Shown piece by piece: positions 55,623 through 64,000 of a stretch of 64,000 nt of DNA (position 1 is its first letter; every line of letters begins with the position of its first letter). A model generated the notes under the pieces. That model made no database searches. It was not told the DNA's origin and was given only the letters and a program-made list of their open reading frames with translations. The DNA is from Methylophilales bacterium (lineage in GTDB: Bacteria > Pseudomonadota > Gammaproteobacteria > Burkholderiales > Methylophilaceae), in contig CP081940.1 in NCBI GenBank assembly GCA_019823025.1, forward strand, positions 434,001 through 498,000. Direction: 5' to 3'. The translations under genes were made by a program, and so were the position numbers.

Positions 55623-56450
55623 ATGACAAATAATCAAACAATAATAGAAGCAGCTTTTGAGGAAAGATCAAAAATAACACCCGATAATGTGTCGGCAGAT
55701 ATAAAAGATGCAATTAACCAAACAATCGATGGGCTAAATGACGGCTCACTAAGGGTAGCATCAAGAATAAAAGATTCACAAAACTGGGAAACACACCAAT
55801 GGATAAAAAAGGCTGTTCTATTATCATTTAGAATTAAGGAAAATGAAGTGATGGATGGAAATTACACTAAATTTTTCGACAAGGTCGATTCAAAGTTTAA
55901 TGGATTTGCTGAAAAAGATTTTAAAAATGGTGGTTATAGAGTTGTGCCTAATGCCAATGTAAGAAAAGGAAGTTTTATAGGTAAAAATGTTGTTCTGATG
56001 CCCTCTTATGTAAATATAGGCGCATACGTTGATGAAGGAACGATGGTAGATACATGGGCAACAGTTGGCTCGTGCGCACAAATTGGTAAAAATGTTCATC
56101 TATCTGGAGGTGTTGGTATTGGAGGTGTCTTAGAGCCCGTCCAAGCAGGACCAACCATCATCGGAGATAACTGTTTTATTGGTGCTCGTTCTGAAGTTGT
56201 AGAGGGTGTTGTCGTTGAGGATAACGTCGTCATATCAATGGGTGTGTATATTGGTCAATCAACAAAAATATATGATCGAGAGACTGGGGAAGTTTCGTTT
56301 GGAAGAGTCCCACAGGGTTCAGTAGTGGTTTCTGGAAACCTTCCATCAAAAGACGGGTCCTACAGCTTATATTGTGCAGTAATTGTAAAGAAAGTTGATG
56401 AAAAAACACTAGGTAAAGTTGGTATCAACGAGTTACTCAGAGGGATTTAA
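55623..56450 (+). CDS. dapD: Tetrahydrodipicolinate N-succinyltransferase
   Basis: This 275-residue enzyme of the succinylase route to diaminopimelate and lysine has an N-terminal helical part (1-100). The left-handed beta-helix of hexapeptide repeats follows (about 100-240), including [20 protein letters not shown] and [20 protein letters not shown]. Length matches the family (273-277). It starts a dapD-arsC-dapE group and follows a 67-base gap with a TAAAAT -10-like box near 55586. Confidence 0.97.
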   Translation: MTNNQTIIEAAFEERSKITPDNVSADIKDAINQTIDGLNDGSLRVASRIKDSQNWETHQWIKKAVLLSFRIKENEVMDGNYTKFFDKVDSKFNGFAEKDFKNGGYRVVPNANVRKGSFIGKNVVLMPSYVNIGAYVDEGTMVDTWATVGSCAQIGKNVHLSGGVGIGGVLEPVQAGPTIIGDNCFIGARSEVVEGVVVEDNVVISMGVYIGQSTKIYDRETGEVSFGRVPQGSVVVSGNLPSKDGSYSLYCAVIVKKVDEKTLGKVGINELLRGI

Positions 56451-56453
56451 GAA

Positions 56454-56816
56454 ATGCTCCATGTCTATGGCATAAAGAATTGTAATACAGTCAAAAAGGG
56501 ACTTCGATGGCTAAATGACAATAAAATTGCATTCGATTTTTTTGATGTAAAGAAAGTAGATTTAACTACCAACCTCATCAACGATTGGATTAAAAACATT
56601 AGTTCACCCTATACACCAGAGAATTTGGTCAATAAAACAGGAATGACTTGGAGAAAGCTTTCTGAGGACCAAAAAAAATTACCCCTTACAAAGGAAAATA
56701 TTATTAACTTAATAAAAAAATATCCGACTGCCATGAAAAGACCGCTTATTACACTTGAAGGGAAGGTGTTAGCGATAGGTTTTGATGAAAATATTTATGA
56801 AGAAAAAATTAAATGA
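56454..56816 (+). CDS. ArsC/Spx family reductase-like protein (YffB type)
   Basis: This 120-residue thioredoxin-fold protein of the ArsC/Spx superfamily has one N-terminal cysteine in YGIKNCNTVKKGLRWL and the conserved MKRPLI stretch near residue 94. The NKTG segment (about 62-65) is typical of YffB. Members use glutathione or act as regulators; arsenate reduction is not assured. It is placed between dapD and dapE, a conserved arrangement in Proteobacteria. Confidence 0.9.
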   Translation: MLHVYGIKNCNTVKKGLRWLNDNKIAFDFFDVKKVDLTTNLINDWIKNISSPYTPENLVNKTGMTWRKLSEDQKKLPLTKENIINLIKKYPTAMKRPLITLEGKVLAIGFDENIYEEKIK

Positions 56817-57940
56817 GTGAAACACTTAATATTGCCAAAGAGCTAATCTCAAAAAAATCAATCACGCCTGAAGATGCCGGATGTCAGGACTTTATGATTC
56901 AAAGACTTAAGAAATTAGGATTTGAAATTGAAAATATGCCCCACGGCGATGTAAAAAACTTTTATGCAAAAAAAGGTACAAACAGCCCACTTATTGTTTT
57001 TGCTGGACATACTGATGTTGTTCCTCCCGGACCTTTGGAAAAGTGGGTATCGCCTCCTTTTGAGCCAACAATTAAAGATAATACACTATACGGAAGAGGT
57101 GCAGCCGATATGAAAACTTCGTTAGCAGCATTTATTGTGAGTATAGAAGAATTTGTATTAGAGAACCCAGGCCATAAAGGAGCTATCGGATTATTAATTA
57201 CCTCCGATGAGGAAGGGGTTGCTACTGACGGCACAGTTAAAGTAATTGAAGCCCTTCAAGAAAGGCAAGAGAAAATAGATTTTTGTATCGTAGGAGAGCC
57301 GACCTCCTCAATTAAATTTGGTGATACAGTTAAAAATGGAAGAAGGGGGTCTCTATCAGCAAAGTTAAATGTGAAAGGGATTCAGGGTCATATTGCGTAT
57401 CCAGAATTAATTAAAAACCCTATTCACGCAGTTGCCCCTGCAATTGATGACTTAGTGAATACTGTTTGGGATGATGGGAATGAGTATTTTCCTAAAACAT
57501 CTTGGCAAATTTCAAATATCAATGGGGGTACAGGTGCAACAAATGTTGTACCAGGGAATGTTGAGATATTATTTAACTTTCGGTACTCCTCATCAACAAC
57601 CGCTGATTTATTGAAACAAAGGGTTGAGTCTATTCTTAATCAACACGACTTAGAATTTGAATTAGATTGGCAACATTCTGGCCAACCATATCTTACAGAG
57701 AGAGGTATGCTTGTGGATATAATATCCTCATCAGTCAGTGAGGTATGTGGTTTTAAACCTAATATTTCAACAACAGGGGGCACGTCCGATGGGAGGTTTA
57801 TTGCAAAACTTTGTGATCAAGTTGTAGAATTTGGCCCAATCAATGAATCCATACATAAAATTAATGAGCACGTCGATATCAATACCATTGATAAACTCAA
57901 AGATATTTACAAACTAACATTAAAGAAGGCACTAACCTAA
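56813..57940 (+). CDS. dapE: Succinyl-diaminopimelate desuccinylase
   Basis: This 375-residue zinc peptidase-family enzyme frees LL-diaminopimelate from its succinyl form. Metal ligands appear in VFAGHTDVVPPG, LYGRGAADMKTSLAAF and LLITSDEEGVATDG; the dimerisation domain lies at about 180-290, and GGTSDGRFI and EFGPINESIHKINEHV complete the active site. Length is normal. It overlaps the ArsC-like gene by four bases, and the convergent rluB by four. Confidence 0.97.
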   Translation: MSETLNIAKELISKKSITPEDAGCQDFMIQRLKKLGFEIENMPHGDVKNFYAKKGTNSPLIVFAGHTDVVPPGPLEKWVSPPFEPTIKDNTLYGRGAADMKTSLAAFIVSIEEFVLENPGHKGAIGLLITSDEEGVATDGTVKVIEALQERQEKIDFCIVGEPTSSIKFGDTVKNGRRGSLSAKLNVKGIQGHIAYPELIKNPIHAVAPAIDDLVNTVWDDGNEYFPKTSWQISNINGGTGATNVVPGNVEILFNFRYSSSTTADLLKQRVESILNQHDLEFELDWQHSGQPYLTERGMLVDIISSSVSEVCGFKPNISTTGGTSDGRFIAKLCDQVVEFGPINESIHKINEHVDINTIDKLKDIYKLTLKKALT

Positions 57941-58773
57941 AAAGGATAATTTTTTTTTGCTCTTTTCTTGATTGTAACCTGCGGTGTTATGAACTGAGTT
58001 AAATCGAAGCCATGGTCCTTCAAAACCTCCTTCACATCTTTTTGACTCAACTCTAAATGCATCCCCCTTTTAAGGTGAGGGGGTAGCCTAATCTCTCCAA
58101 ATCTAACCCTAATTAAGCGACTGACTGTGAAATTTAGTTTTTCAAACAGCCTTCTCACTTCTCTATTCCTACCTTCTTTGAGGGTTACCTTATACCAGTG
58201 ATTTACCCCTTCCCCACCCTCAAAAATTATCGATTCTAGACTTGCTTTACCATCCTCAAGGAGAATACCCTCTGTTAACTGTTTCATCTGAATCTCGGTT
58301 AACTCTCCCAAAATCCTTACAGAATATTCTCTTTCTATTTCATATCTCGGATGCATTAATCGATTTGCAAAAGAGCCATATGTGGTAAAAATTAATAAGC
58401 CGGAAGTATTAAAATCTAATCTTCCAACAGCAACCCACTTCTCTTTTTTAAGCCTGGGAAGATTATCAAATACGCTAGGTCGATTTTTTGGATCACTTTT
58501 TGAAACAATTTCACCATCCGGTTTATGATAGAGAAGAATTTTTGGGAGTAAAGTTTCGTCACTCAGTCTTATTAACTTCCCATCAAAAACTATCTTATCT
58601 TTTGAGGATACGGCTTGACCAACATGCGCAGGAGCGTTATTTACTTCAATTCTATTTTCTTGAATGGCTTTTTCAATCCCCCTCCTTGAACCAACACCCA
58701 GTTGCGCCAATGCTTTTTGAATACGCATTGATGAAGATTCTTTTAAATCATCCTGAGATCCTTTTTTAGCCAA
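57937..58773 (-). CDS. rluB: 23S rRNA pseudouridine synthase RluB
   Basis: This 278-residue pseudouridine synthase of the RsuA/RluB group modifies 23S rRNA at position 2605. N-terminal S4 RNA-binding domain (about 15-75, MRIQKALAQLGVGSRRGIEK), then the catalytic domain with D120 in VGRLDFNTSGLLIFT and the late REVRRLFEKLNFTVSRLIRV. The basic tail ends IKKRAKKNYPF. It follows scpB, the usual order in Betaproteobacteria. Confidence 0.95.
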   Translation of the reverse strand: MAKKGSQDDLKESSSMRIQKALAQLGVGSRRGIEKAIQENRIEVNNAPAHVGQAVSSKDKIVFDGKLIRLSDETLLPKILLYHKPDGEIVSKSDPKNRPSVFDNLPRLKKEKWVAVGRLDFNTSGLLIFTTYGSFANRLMHPRYEIEREYSVRILGELTEIQMKQLTEGILLEDGKASLESIIFEGGEGVNHWYKVTLKEGRNREVRRLFEKLNFTVSRLIRVRFGEIRLPPHLKRGMHLELSQKDVKEVLKDHGFDLTQFITPQVTIKKRAKKNYPF

Positions 58774-58778
58774 TGTAG

Positions 58779-59378
58779 TTACTCTTCTTCTTTAAGGGCA
58801 CTTACTTCTTGAACGCCAGGCTTCGGTGGTTCATTATCAACAGTTTGATTCAAAGGAGATTGTTCCAAGTCTTTAAATTCTGGAAGTTGTGCTAGTGTCT
58901 TTAAACCAAAATCATCAAGAAAGTGTTTTGTCGTGGCATAAAGTGAAGGTCTTCCAGGAACTTCTTTTTGACCAATGATATCTACCCACTCCCTCTCAAT
59001 TAGTTGCTTAAGAGAGTTTGGATTTAATGAAACCCCTCTTATTTTTTCAATATCACCTCGCGTTACAGGCTGGCGGTAGGCAATGATAGCTAACACTTCC
59101 AATACTGCCCTAGAATACTTAGGCACTCTATCTGGGTTAAGTTTTTTTAAGAATTCTGAATACTCTAATTTTGATTGAAATCGATATCCATGCGCTACTT
59201 GAATTAATTCTAGAGACTTATCTTGCCAATCCTGCTTAATCTCATCAAGCAACATTCTCACTGTTGAGCGCTCAATATTTTTATCAAACATTTTCTGAAG
59301 ATCATCAATAGATAAGGGTTGATTGTTCGTCAACAATGCAACCTCAATAACCTTTTTTATTTGATTATCTTCTGCCAT
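58779..59378 (-). CDS. scpB: Segregation and condensation protein B
   Basis: This 199-residue kleisin-associated subunit works with ScpA and SMC in chromosome compaction. It has two winged-helix domains; the signatures ALLTNNQPLSIDDLQKMF at the N terminus and RAVLEVLAIIAYRQPVTRGDIE around residue 89 are clear, followed by GVSLNPNSLKQLIERE. The last 25 residues are acidic and disordered. It overlaps scpA by one base. Confidence 0.96.
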   Translation of the reverse strand: MAEDNQIKKVIEVALLTNNQPLSIDDLQKMFDKNIERSTVRMLLDEIKQDWQDKSLELIQVAHGYRFQSKLEYSEFLKKLNPDRVPKYSRAVLEVLAIIAYRQPVTRGDIEKIRGVSLNPNSLKQLIEREWVDIIGQKEVPGRPSLYATTKHFLDDFGLKTLAQLPEFKDLEQSPLNQTVDNEPPKPGVQEVSALKEEE

Positions 59379-60166
59379 TAAGTCTCCTCAAGCTGTATAT
59401 AAAGAGGGGAGCAGGGTTCTTGTTGATTAATTTTTATTAATCGCTCTTTTGATAACTCGAGTATTGCTAAAAAACAGACTACTAACTTTGGAATCGGATC
59501 TTTCTCCTCGTTAAAAAAATGTGAAAATTCTAGTAGGCTATTTTCTTTGAGGGATCTTAATATGGAAGTCATATGCTCTCTAACTGATAACTCTGATTTA
59601 GCAATTTTATGTTGCTCAAACTGCTTTGCTCTTTTTATTACATTTACCCAGGCACTGTAAAGATCATCTACATTTACTTCGGGCGGAAGTTTACTTACTT
59701 TTGTTTCAAAATAAGCATTAGCAACCAATGTATCCCTACCGACTTGTGGCATATCATTGAGCTCTTCAGCTGCTGATTTCATCTGCTCATATTCAATTAG
59801 CTTTCTAACCAAGTCCGCCCTAGGGTCATCCTCCTCCTCTAAGTTTTCTGGTTTGGGCAGTAGTAACCTAGATTTAATTTCAATGAGCATTGCCGACATT
59901 AACAAGTAATCTGCTGCAAGCTCGATATTTATTTTCTTCATCTGCTCAACGTAATTAATGTATTGACTGGTCAAGTTAGCCATAGGAATATCAAGAACGT
60001 CGATGTTATCTTTTCTAATCAAATATAAAAGAAGATCTAAAGGCCCCTCAAAAGACTCCAAATAAACTTCAAGCGCTTCGGGGGGAATGTAAAGATCTAA
60101 GGGGAGTTGTGCGATGTCCTCGCCATACAATTTCGCACCAATCTCATTATTAATTGATTCTGACAT
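59378..60166 (-). CDS. scpA: Segregation and condensation protein A
   Basis: This 262-residue kleisin bridges SMC heads. The signature FEGPLDLLLYLIRKDNIDVL (about residues 34-53) and ADYLLMSAMLIEIKSRLLLP (about 84-103) define the family; the C-terminal winged helix includes VVCFLAILELSKERLIKI. It is adjacent to trpS (one base) and scpB. No smc gene is in the window. Confidence 0.96.
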   Translation of the reverse strand: MSESINNEIGAKLYGEDIAQLPLDLYIPPEALEVYLESFEGPLDLLLYLIRKDNIDVLDIPMANLTSQYINYVEQMKKINIELAADYLLMSAMLIEIKSRLLLPKPENLEEEDDPRADLVRKLIEYEQMKSAAEELNDMPQVGRDTLVANAYFETKVSKLPPEVNVDDLYSAWVNVIKRAKQFEQHKIAKSELSVREHMTSILRSLKENSLLEFSHFFNEEKDPIPKLVVCFLAILELSKERLIKINQQEPCSPLYIQLEET

Positions 60167-61366
60167 TTAAAAACTAATCCCCATTACTTCTCTAACATCC
60201 CTCATTGTATCCCTTGCAATCTTTCTTGCTTTTTCACAACCCTCTCCGATTATGCTTTGCACAAGTTCTGGACTCTCTGCATATTTCTTTGCTCTTTCGC
60301 TAATGGGCTCTAATTCTTTTGTGATGGAATCAATCACGGGTTGTTTACACTCAATACACCCCATACTTGCATTTTTACATCCACTTCCAACCCATTCCTT
60401 TGTTTTTTCATCAGAATATACTTGGTGTAATGGCCATACGGGACAATTCTTAGGATCGCCTGGATCTGTTTTTCTTATTCTTGCAGGATCAGTTGGCATG
60501 GTTCTTATTTTCTTTTGAATATCCTCAGAGCTCTCAGTTAATGCAATAGTATTGTTGTAAGACTTAGACATTTTCTGACCATCAAGACCTACCATTTTAG
60601 ATGCGGGCGTTAATTTATATTCAGGTTCTATCAGAATAATTTTTCCTCCACCCTCCAGGTAACCTAGTAATCTTTCTTTATCTCCTAAACTTAAGATTTG
60701 TTGCTCATCAATAAGTGACTGGGCTGATTCTAAAGCCTGTTCATCCCCCTCCTCTTGGTATGCATCCTTAAGCTCTTTATAAAGCTGGCCCTTCTTTGTA
60801 CCTAATTTCTTTATTGCTTCTTCAGCCCTTTCCTCAAACCCTTTTTCTTTTCCATATAAATGATTGAAGCGCCTTGCCACCTCTCGTGTAAATTCGATAT
60901 GTGGAACCTGGTCTTCGCCCACAGGGACTTGCGTTGCTCGATAAATCAAAATATCTGCGCTCTGAAGCAACGGATAACCTAAGAACCCATAAGTCGATAA
61001 ATCTTTTGAAGATAACTTTTCTTGTTGATCTTTATATGTCGGCACTCTCTCTAACCAACTCAAGGGTGTGATCATTGACAAAAGTGTATGAAGCTCTGCA
61101 TGCTCTGGAACCTTTGATTGAATAAAAATGGTTGCGTTTGCAGGATCAACGCCTGCGGCAAGCCAGTCTATAACCATACTTGTGACATTTTTTTCAATAA
61201 TTTCAGGTGCGTCATAATGAGTAGTCAACGCGTGCCAATCGGCAACAAAAAATAAGCACTCAAGCTCATGTTGAAGATCTACCCAATTTTTTAGAACGCC
61301 GTTGTAATGTCCTAAATGTAGGCTGCCAGTCGGTCTCATGCCAGATACTACTCGTTCAATTGCCAT
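60167..61366 (-). CDS. trpS: Tryptophanyl-tRNA synthetase
   Basis: This 399-residue class I synthetase charges tRNA-Trp. The HIGH-type motif is H17-L-G-H20 (GSLHLGHYNG) and the KMSKS motif is DGQKMSKSYNN. It is about 60 residues longer than Escherichia coli TrpRS because of an insert (about 180-260) before the KMSKS loop. The long form is known from Betaproteobacteria, so this is not an error. It lies in the rluB-scpB-scpA-trpS order. Confidence 0.96.
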   Translation of the reverse strand: MAIERVVSGMRPTGSLHLGHYNGVLKNWVDLQHELECLFFVADWHALTTHYDAPEIIEKNVTSMVIDWLAAGVDPANATIFIQSKVPEHAELHTLLSMITPLSWLERVPTYKDQQEKLSSKDLSTYGFLGYPLLQSADILIYRATQVPVGEDQVPHIEFTREVARRFNHLYGKEKGFEERAEEAIKKLGTKKGQLYKELKDAYQEEGDEQALESAQSLIDEQQILSLGDKERLLGYLEGGGKIILIEPEYKLTPASKMVGLDGQKMSKSYNNTIALTESSEDIQKKIRTMPTDPARIRKTDPGDPKNCPVWPLHQVYSDEKTKEWVGSGCKNASMGCIECKQPVIDSITKELEPISERAKKYAESPELVQSIIGEGCEKARKIARDTMRDVREVMGISF

Positions 61367-61380
61367 TTTTAATACCCTTT

Positions 61381-62022
61381 TTAACCAAAAATTGTCAAGA
61401 TAATATTCTGACTAACTCTTATTAACGGAGACAATATCGCTCCTAATAAACCTGTTGCAAGCAAAAAAATTAAAATGAAAAACCCATACCTTTCCAACCC
61501 TGCCAATTTACTTGACCAAGGATAAGGAAGCAAGCTGACTGCCACTCTTCCACCATCTAATGGAGGCAGAGGCAGTAAATTTAATACCATTAAGACAATA
61601 TTAATCTGAATGCCTGCTACCGCCATAACGCCTATAAAATTTTGTCCGATGCTAGGTACCAATTGTTGGTTTGAATATACAATTGTCCAAAAAATTGCCA
61701 TTAAGAGATTTGCACCCGGCCCTGCCAAGGCGACCCATAGCATATCTTTTTTAGGATTCCGCAAATTAGAAAAGTTAACGGGGACAGGTTTTGCCCAACC
61801 AAAAATAAAACCTGCCTGTAAAAAAAATAATAGTGCGGGCAAGATTATCGTGCCAAGCGGGTCTATGTGTCTAAGCGGATTTAAGGAGATACGATTAAGA
61901 TGGAATGCTGTCATATCTCCAAAATATTTAGCAGCATAACCATGTGCAGCTTCATGAACAGTAATAGCAAATATGATAGGCAAAGAGTAAGCTGCAAGTT
62001 TTTGAATGAGGGTTAAATCCAT
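61381..62022 (-). CDS. Site-2 protease family (M50) membrane protein
   Basis: This 213-residue intramembrane zinc metalloprotease of the minimal S2P type has about five helices. The zinc motif is H23-E-A-A-H27 in ITVHEAAHGYAAKYFGD, and the second ligand region is LNLLPLPPLDGGRVAVSLLP. No PDZ domain is present, unlike RseP. The substrate is unknown. It lies 14 bases after the PHP gene region and before trpS, which is standard in this lineage. Confidence 0.92.
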   Translation of the reverse strand: MDLTLIQKLAAYSLPIIFAITVHEAAHGYAAKYFGDMTAFHLNRISLNPLRHIDPLGTIILPALLFFLQAGFIFGWAKPVPVNFSNLRNPKKDMLWVALAGPGANLLMAIFWTIVYSNQQLVPSIGQNFIGVMAVAGIQINIVLMVLNLLPLPPLDGGRVAVSLLPYPWSSKLAGLERYGFFILIFLLATGLLGAILSPLIRVSQNIILTIFG

Positions 62023-62068
62023 AAACTAAACTTTAAAGCAATGATTGATGGGAAGTAATTTTTCATAT

Positions 62069-62926
62069 TCAATTAAATAACTTTTTTAAATTTTCCCACT
62101 TAGACCATATGGGAATAGAGTTATCCGGTAGTTGGCTTATATTGCCTAACGCCCGATGAGAAATACCTTTTCCGTGAAAATCTGACCCACACGAAGCATA
62201 TAAATCAAAACTTTCAGCGAGATTAGAGAAATAATTGGCCTGCGATGGATCTTGGCTTCCTGACATGACCTCTACACCAGCACCACCCAAGTCTTTAAAT
62301 TCCTGAAATAATCGAGGGTAGAGCTTACTACCCATATCATAGCGTCCAGGATGGGCAATAATTGCATCGCCTCCTGCCCCATTAATTAAATTTATTGATT
62401 CTTCCAAGGAAATCCATTCATGATCAACATAACCTGGCTTACCAGGCGTAAGAAATTTCTTAAAAACTGCTCCAATATTTTTTGCATACCCTTGCGAAAC
62501 TAAAAATTGCGCAAAATGAATTCTTCCTATTGTGCTACTTTTGGCATAGGTTTTAGCCCCATCCAAAGCTCCTTGAATGCCTGCCATACCAAGACTATCT
62601 GACATTAGCTGCGCTCTTTTGAAGCGACCATCCCTTATTTTTTTTAAACCGTCAAATAACGGCTTATCCTCTTTATCAAAATTTAAGCCAACTATATGAA
62701 GGGTTCTTTTATTCCATGTGACCGAAATTTCTACGCCATTAATAAAGATAATATTCAAATTTTTCGCAGCATCACCTGCCTCTTTTAGTCCGGCAATATC
62801 ATCGTGATCTGTCAATGCAATGGCCTGAACATTATTTTCAGCAGCATGAAGCATCAAATCAGAAGGGGTCAGAAGGCCATCAGATATATTGGAATGGGAA
62901 TGAAGATCTATTATAGGTATATTCAT
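62069..62926 (-). CDS. PHP domain phosphoesterase (RNase AM/TrpH type)
   Basis: This 285-residue metal-dependent phosphoesterase has PHP motifs: DLHSHSNISDG (residues 7-17), ALTDHDDIAGL, AIIAHPGRYD and the final GSDFHGKG. The Escherichia coli homologue (YciV/TrpH, RNase AM) removes 5' nucleotides of rRNA precursors and nucleoside 3',5'-bisphosphates. That role is likely but not proven here. It is divergent from yciB with a 56-base gap. Confidence 0.92.
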   Translation of the reverse strand: MNIPIIDLHSHSNISDGLLTPSDLMLHAAENNVQAIALTDHDDIAGLKEAGDAAKNLNIIFINGVEISVTWNKRTLHIVGLNFDKEDKPLFDGLKKIRDGRFKRAQLMSDSLGMAGIQGALDGAKTYAKSSTIGRIHFAQFLVSQGYAKNIGAVFKKFLTPGKPGYVDHEWISLEESINLINGAGGDAIIAHPGRYDMGSKLYPRLFQEFKDLGGAGVEVMSGSQDPSQANYFSNLAESFDLYASCGSDFHGKGISHRALGNISQLPDNSIPIWSKWENLKKLFN

Positions 62927-62982
62927 ATTTACACTATAATTATATTAGTTATTAACCTTCAAGAATAGAGAAAGTTTTCCCA

Positions 62983-63510
62983 ATGAAATTTTTATACGAT
63001 CTTTTACCAGTAATTCTTTTTTTTGTTGCTTATAAAATCTATGACATCTTCACTGCCACAGCTGTTGCGATCGCGGTTACCCTTCTCCAAGTATTTTATG
63101 ACTATTTCAAAAATAAAAAAATCGACAAGATGTTACTTTTTAATGGAGCTGCCATTACAATCCTAGGTGGGCTAACTATTATCTTTCAAGATAAAACCTT
63201 CATCATGTGGAAACCCTCCGTCTTATATTGGCTTTTTGCAGGAATTTTATTTATCTCAAACTCATTCTTTGACAAAAATTTAATTACGCTTGCGATGGGA
63301 AAAAAAATAGAATTAAAAAAAGTTCACTGGGATCATTTAAGTAATGCCACAGGTTTATTTTTTATAGTTCTCGGGTTTATCAACCTATATGTTGCCTATA
63401 ATTTCGAGGAAGATACTTGGGTAAATTTTAAGCTTTTTGGGATTACAGGTATCTTGTTTATATACATCATTTTTCTAACCCTCTACATCTCAAAGGTCAG
63501 CAAGAAATAA
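62983..63510 (+). CDS. yciB: Inner membrane protein YciB (septation protein IspZ family)
   Basis: This 175-residue protein has five hydrophobic segments. The family signature MKFLYDLLPVILFFVAYKI at the N terminus, KPSVLYWLFAGILF in the middle and WVNFKLFGITGILFIY near the end are clear. YciB acts in cell envelope integrity and septation. It begins a plus-strand group with yciI and bolA, typical for Betaproteobacteria. Confidence 0.95.
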   Translation: MKFLYDLLPVILFFVAYKIYDIFTATAVAIAVTLLQVFYDYFKNKKIDKMLLFNGAAITILGGLTIIFQDKTFIMWKPSVLYWLFAGILFISNSFFDKNLITLAMGKKIELKKVHWDHLSNATGLFFIVLGFINLYVAYNFEEDTWVNFKLFGITGILFIYIIFLTLYISKVSKK

Positions 63511-63813
63511 ATGTGGTACGTTATTTTATGCAAGGACAGACCTAACAGCCTCTCACTCCGACTTGAGGGACGCAAGGCTCACCGAGAAAGATTGGTAAAA
63601 CTTCAAAATGAGGGACGACTGCTTGTAGCTGGCCCCTTCCCTAGCTCAGATTCCTTAGAGCCAGGCGAAGAAGGTTTTACTGGGAGCATGATTGTTGCTG
63701 AGTTTAAATCCATAGATGATGCAGAGACTTGGACAAAAAAAGATCCTTACGTTTCGATGGATGTATATGAGGATGTTGAGGTAAAGCCTTTCATTAGGGT
63801 GCTTCCTGGGTAA
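63511..63813 (+). CDS. YciI family protein
   Basis: This 100-residue ferredoxin-like fold protein of the YCII group starts MWYVILCKDRPNSLSLR. The core includes a conserved histidine in RKAHRERLVKL, GRLLVAGPFPS and the WTKKDPYVSMDVYE motif with the Asp of the proposed active pair. Function is not established in the family. The ATG directly follows the yciB stop. Confidence 0.93.
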   Translation: MWYVILCKDRPNSLSLRLEGRKAHRERLVKLQNEGRLLVAGPFPSSDSLEPGEEGFTGSMIVAEFKSIDDAETWTKKDPYVSMDVYEDVEVKPFIRVLPG

Positions 63814-63821
63814 CTACAAAA

Positions 63822-64000
63822 ATGACTGAAGATATCATTAAAGAAAGACTTACATTTTTAAAACCAACTCAATTCAATTTAGAAAACGAAAGTGAATTGC
63901 ACCGAGGCCATAAAGGCAATACAGGTGGAGAGCATTTTAATTTATATATTGTCAGTGAATTATTCGAGGGCAAGAATACGATGGAGCGCCACCGTATTAT
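63822..64000 (+). CDS. BolA family protein, 5' part
   Basis: The gene runs off the right edge after 59 codons. It starts MTEDIIKERLTFLKPTQFNL and contains NESELHRGHKGNTGGEHFNL, the conserved BolA His-rich core. Next is the LYIVSELFEGKNTMERHRII stretch that forms the rest of the fold. BolA proteins work with monothiol glutaredoxins in iron-sulfur cluster handling. It starts eight bases after the yciI-like gene. Confidence 0.93.
   Translation, partial: MTEDIIKERLTFLKPTQFNLENESELHRGHKGNTGGEHFNLYIVSELFEGKNTMERHRI

Noticed and set aside
60600..60850. Inserted foreign domain or error in trpS
   Set aside because: The insert before KMSKS keeps frame and matches the long TrpRS form known in Betaproteobacteria.

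Overview
The window is a compact, AT-rich bacterial chromosome segment with no rRNA, insertion sequence, integrase or CRISPR array. Gene content and order point to Betaproteobacteria, most likely a streamlined aquatic methylotroph of the Methylophilaceae (OM43 / Methylopumilus-like). The reasons are: two PqqA peptides, a SoxYZ-like carrier of the quinoprotein-dehydrogenase-associated type, and classic betaproteobacterial gene orders (tpiA-secG-tRNA-Leu-nuoA..N-DUF2818; uvrC-pgsA-tRNA-Gly-tRNA-Cys-tRNA-Leu; dapD-arsC-dapE; rluB-scpB-scpA-trpS). Intergenic spaces are very short and many genes overlap by 1-20 bases. The taxon is inferred from gene content, not from a marker-gene search.

Layout. 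1-4021 is the least conserved part: the start of a secreted protein, two tandem 23-residue pqqA genes with their own terminator, a small repeat-bearing lipoprotein, a Sel1-repeat gene broken by two homopolymer frameshifts, a fused SoxYZ-like carrier, a small membrane protein, a TauE/SafE permease and tRNA-Pro. 4036-11478 (minus) is the thrS-infC-rpmI-rplT-pheS-pheT-ihfA-merR translation operon and tRNA-Val; infC starts at an AUA codon and merR has no standard start codon. 11535-26790 (minus) is a complete 14-gene complex I operon followed by DUF2818 and a sugar-epimerase-like gene. 26822-30896 holds tRNA-Leu(GAG), secG, tpiA, recJ, a phosphoglycerate-mutase-like family gene, a 47-residue membrane peptide and tRNA-Leu(UAA).

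30854-32134 looks like a small insertion: an outer-membrane protein gene lies between the intact tRNA-Leu(UAA) and an exact 27-bp copy of that tRNA's anticodon region, splitting the usual tRNA-Gly / tRNA-Cys / tRNA-Leu order. 32175-38202 (minus) carries two tRNAs, pgsA, uvrC, a tautomerase, a family 5 uracil-DNA glycosylase and acnB. 38369-42266 (plus) carries purB, wrbA, a DUF2069 gene, surE and an nlpD-like gene.

42259-51569 is mainly minus-strand. It includes a group that reads as a muropeptide uptake and recycling unit (peptide-binding lipoprotein, signal-less YkuD enzyme, two peptide permeases, NagZ), then an exonuclease, cysM and dsbB. 51626-57940 (plus) has xseA, kup, an M48 protease, dapD, an ArsC-like gene and dapE. 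57937-62926 (minus) has rluB, scpB, scpA, trpS, an M50 protease and a PHP phosphoesterase. 62983-64000 (plus) has yciB, yciI and the start of bolA.

Together the genes serve central functions: translation, respiration, DNA repair, chromosome segregation, the lysine/diaminopimelate pathway and cell-wall recycling. The methylotrophy-related accessory genes are confined to the first 4 kb.
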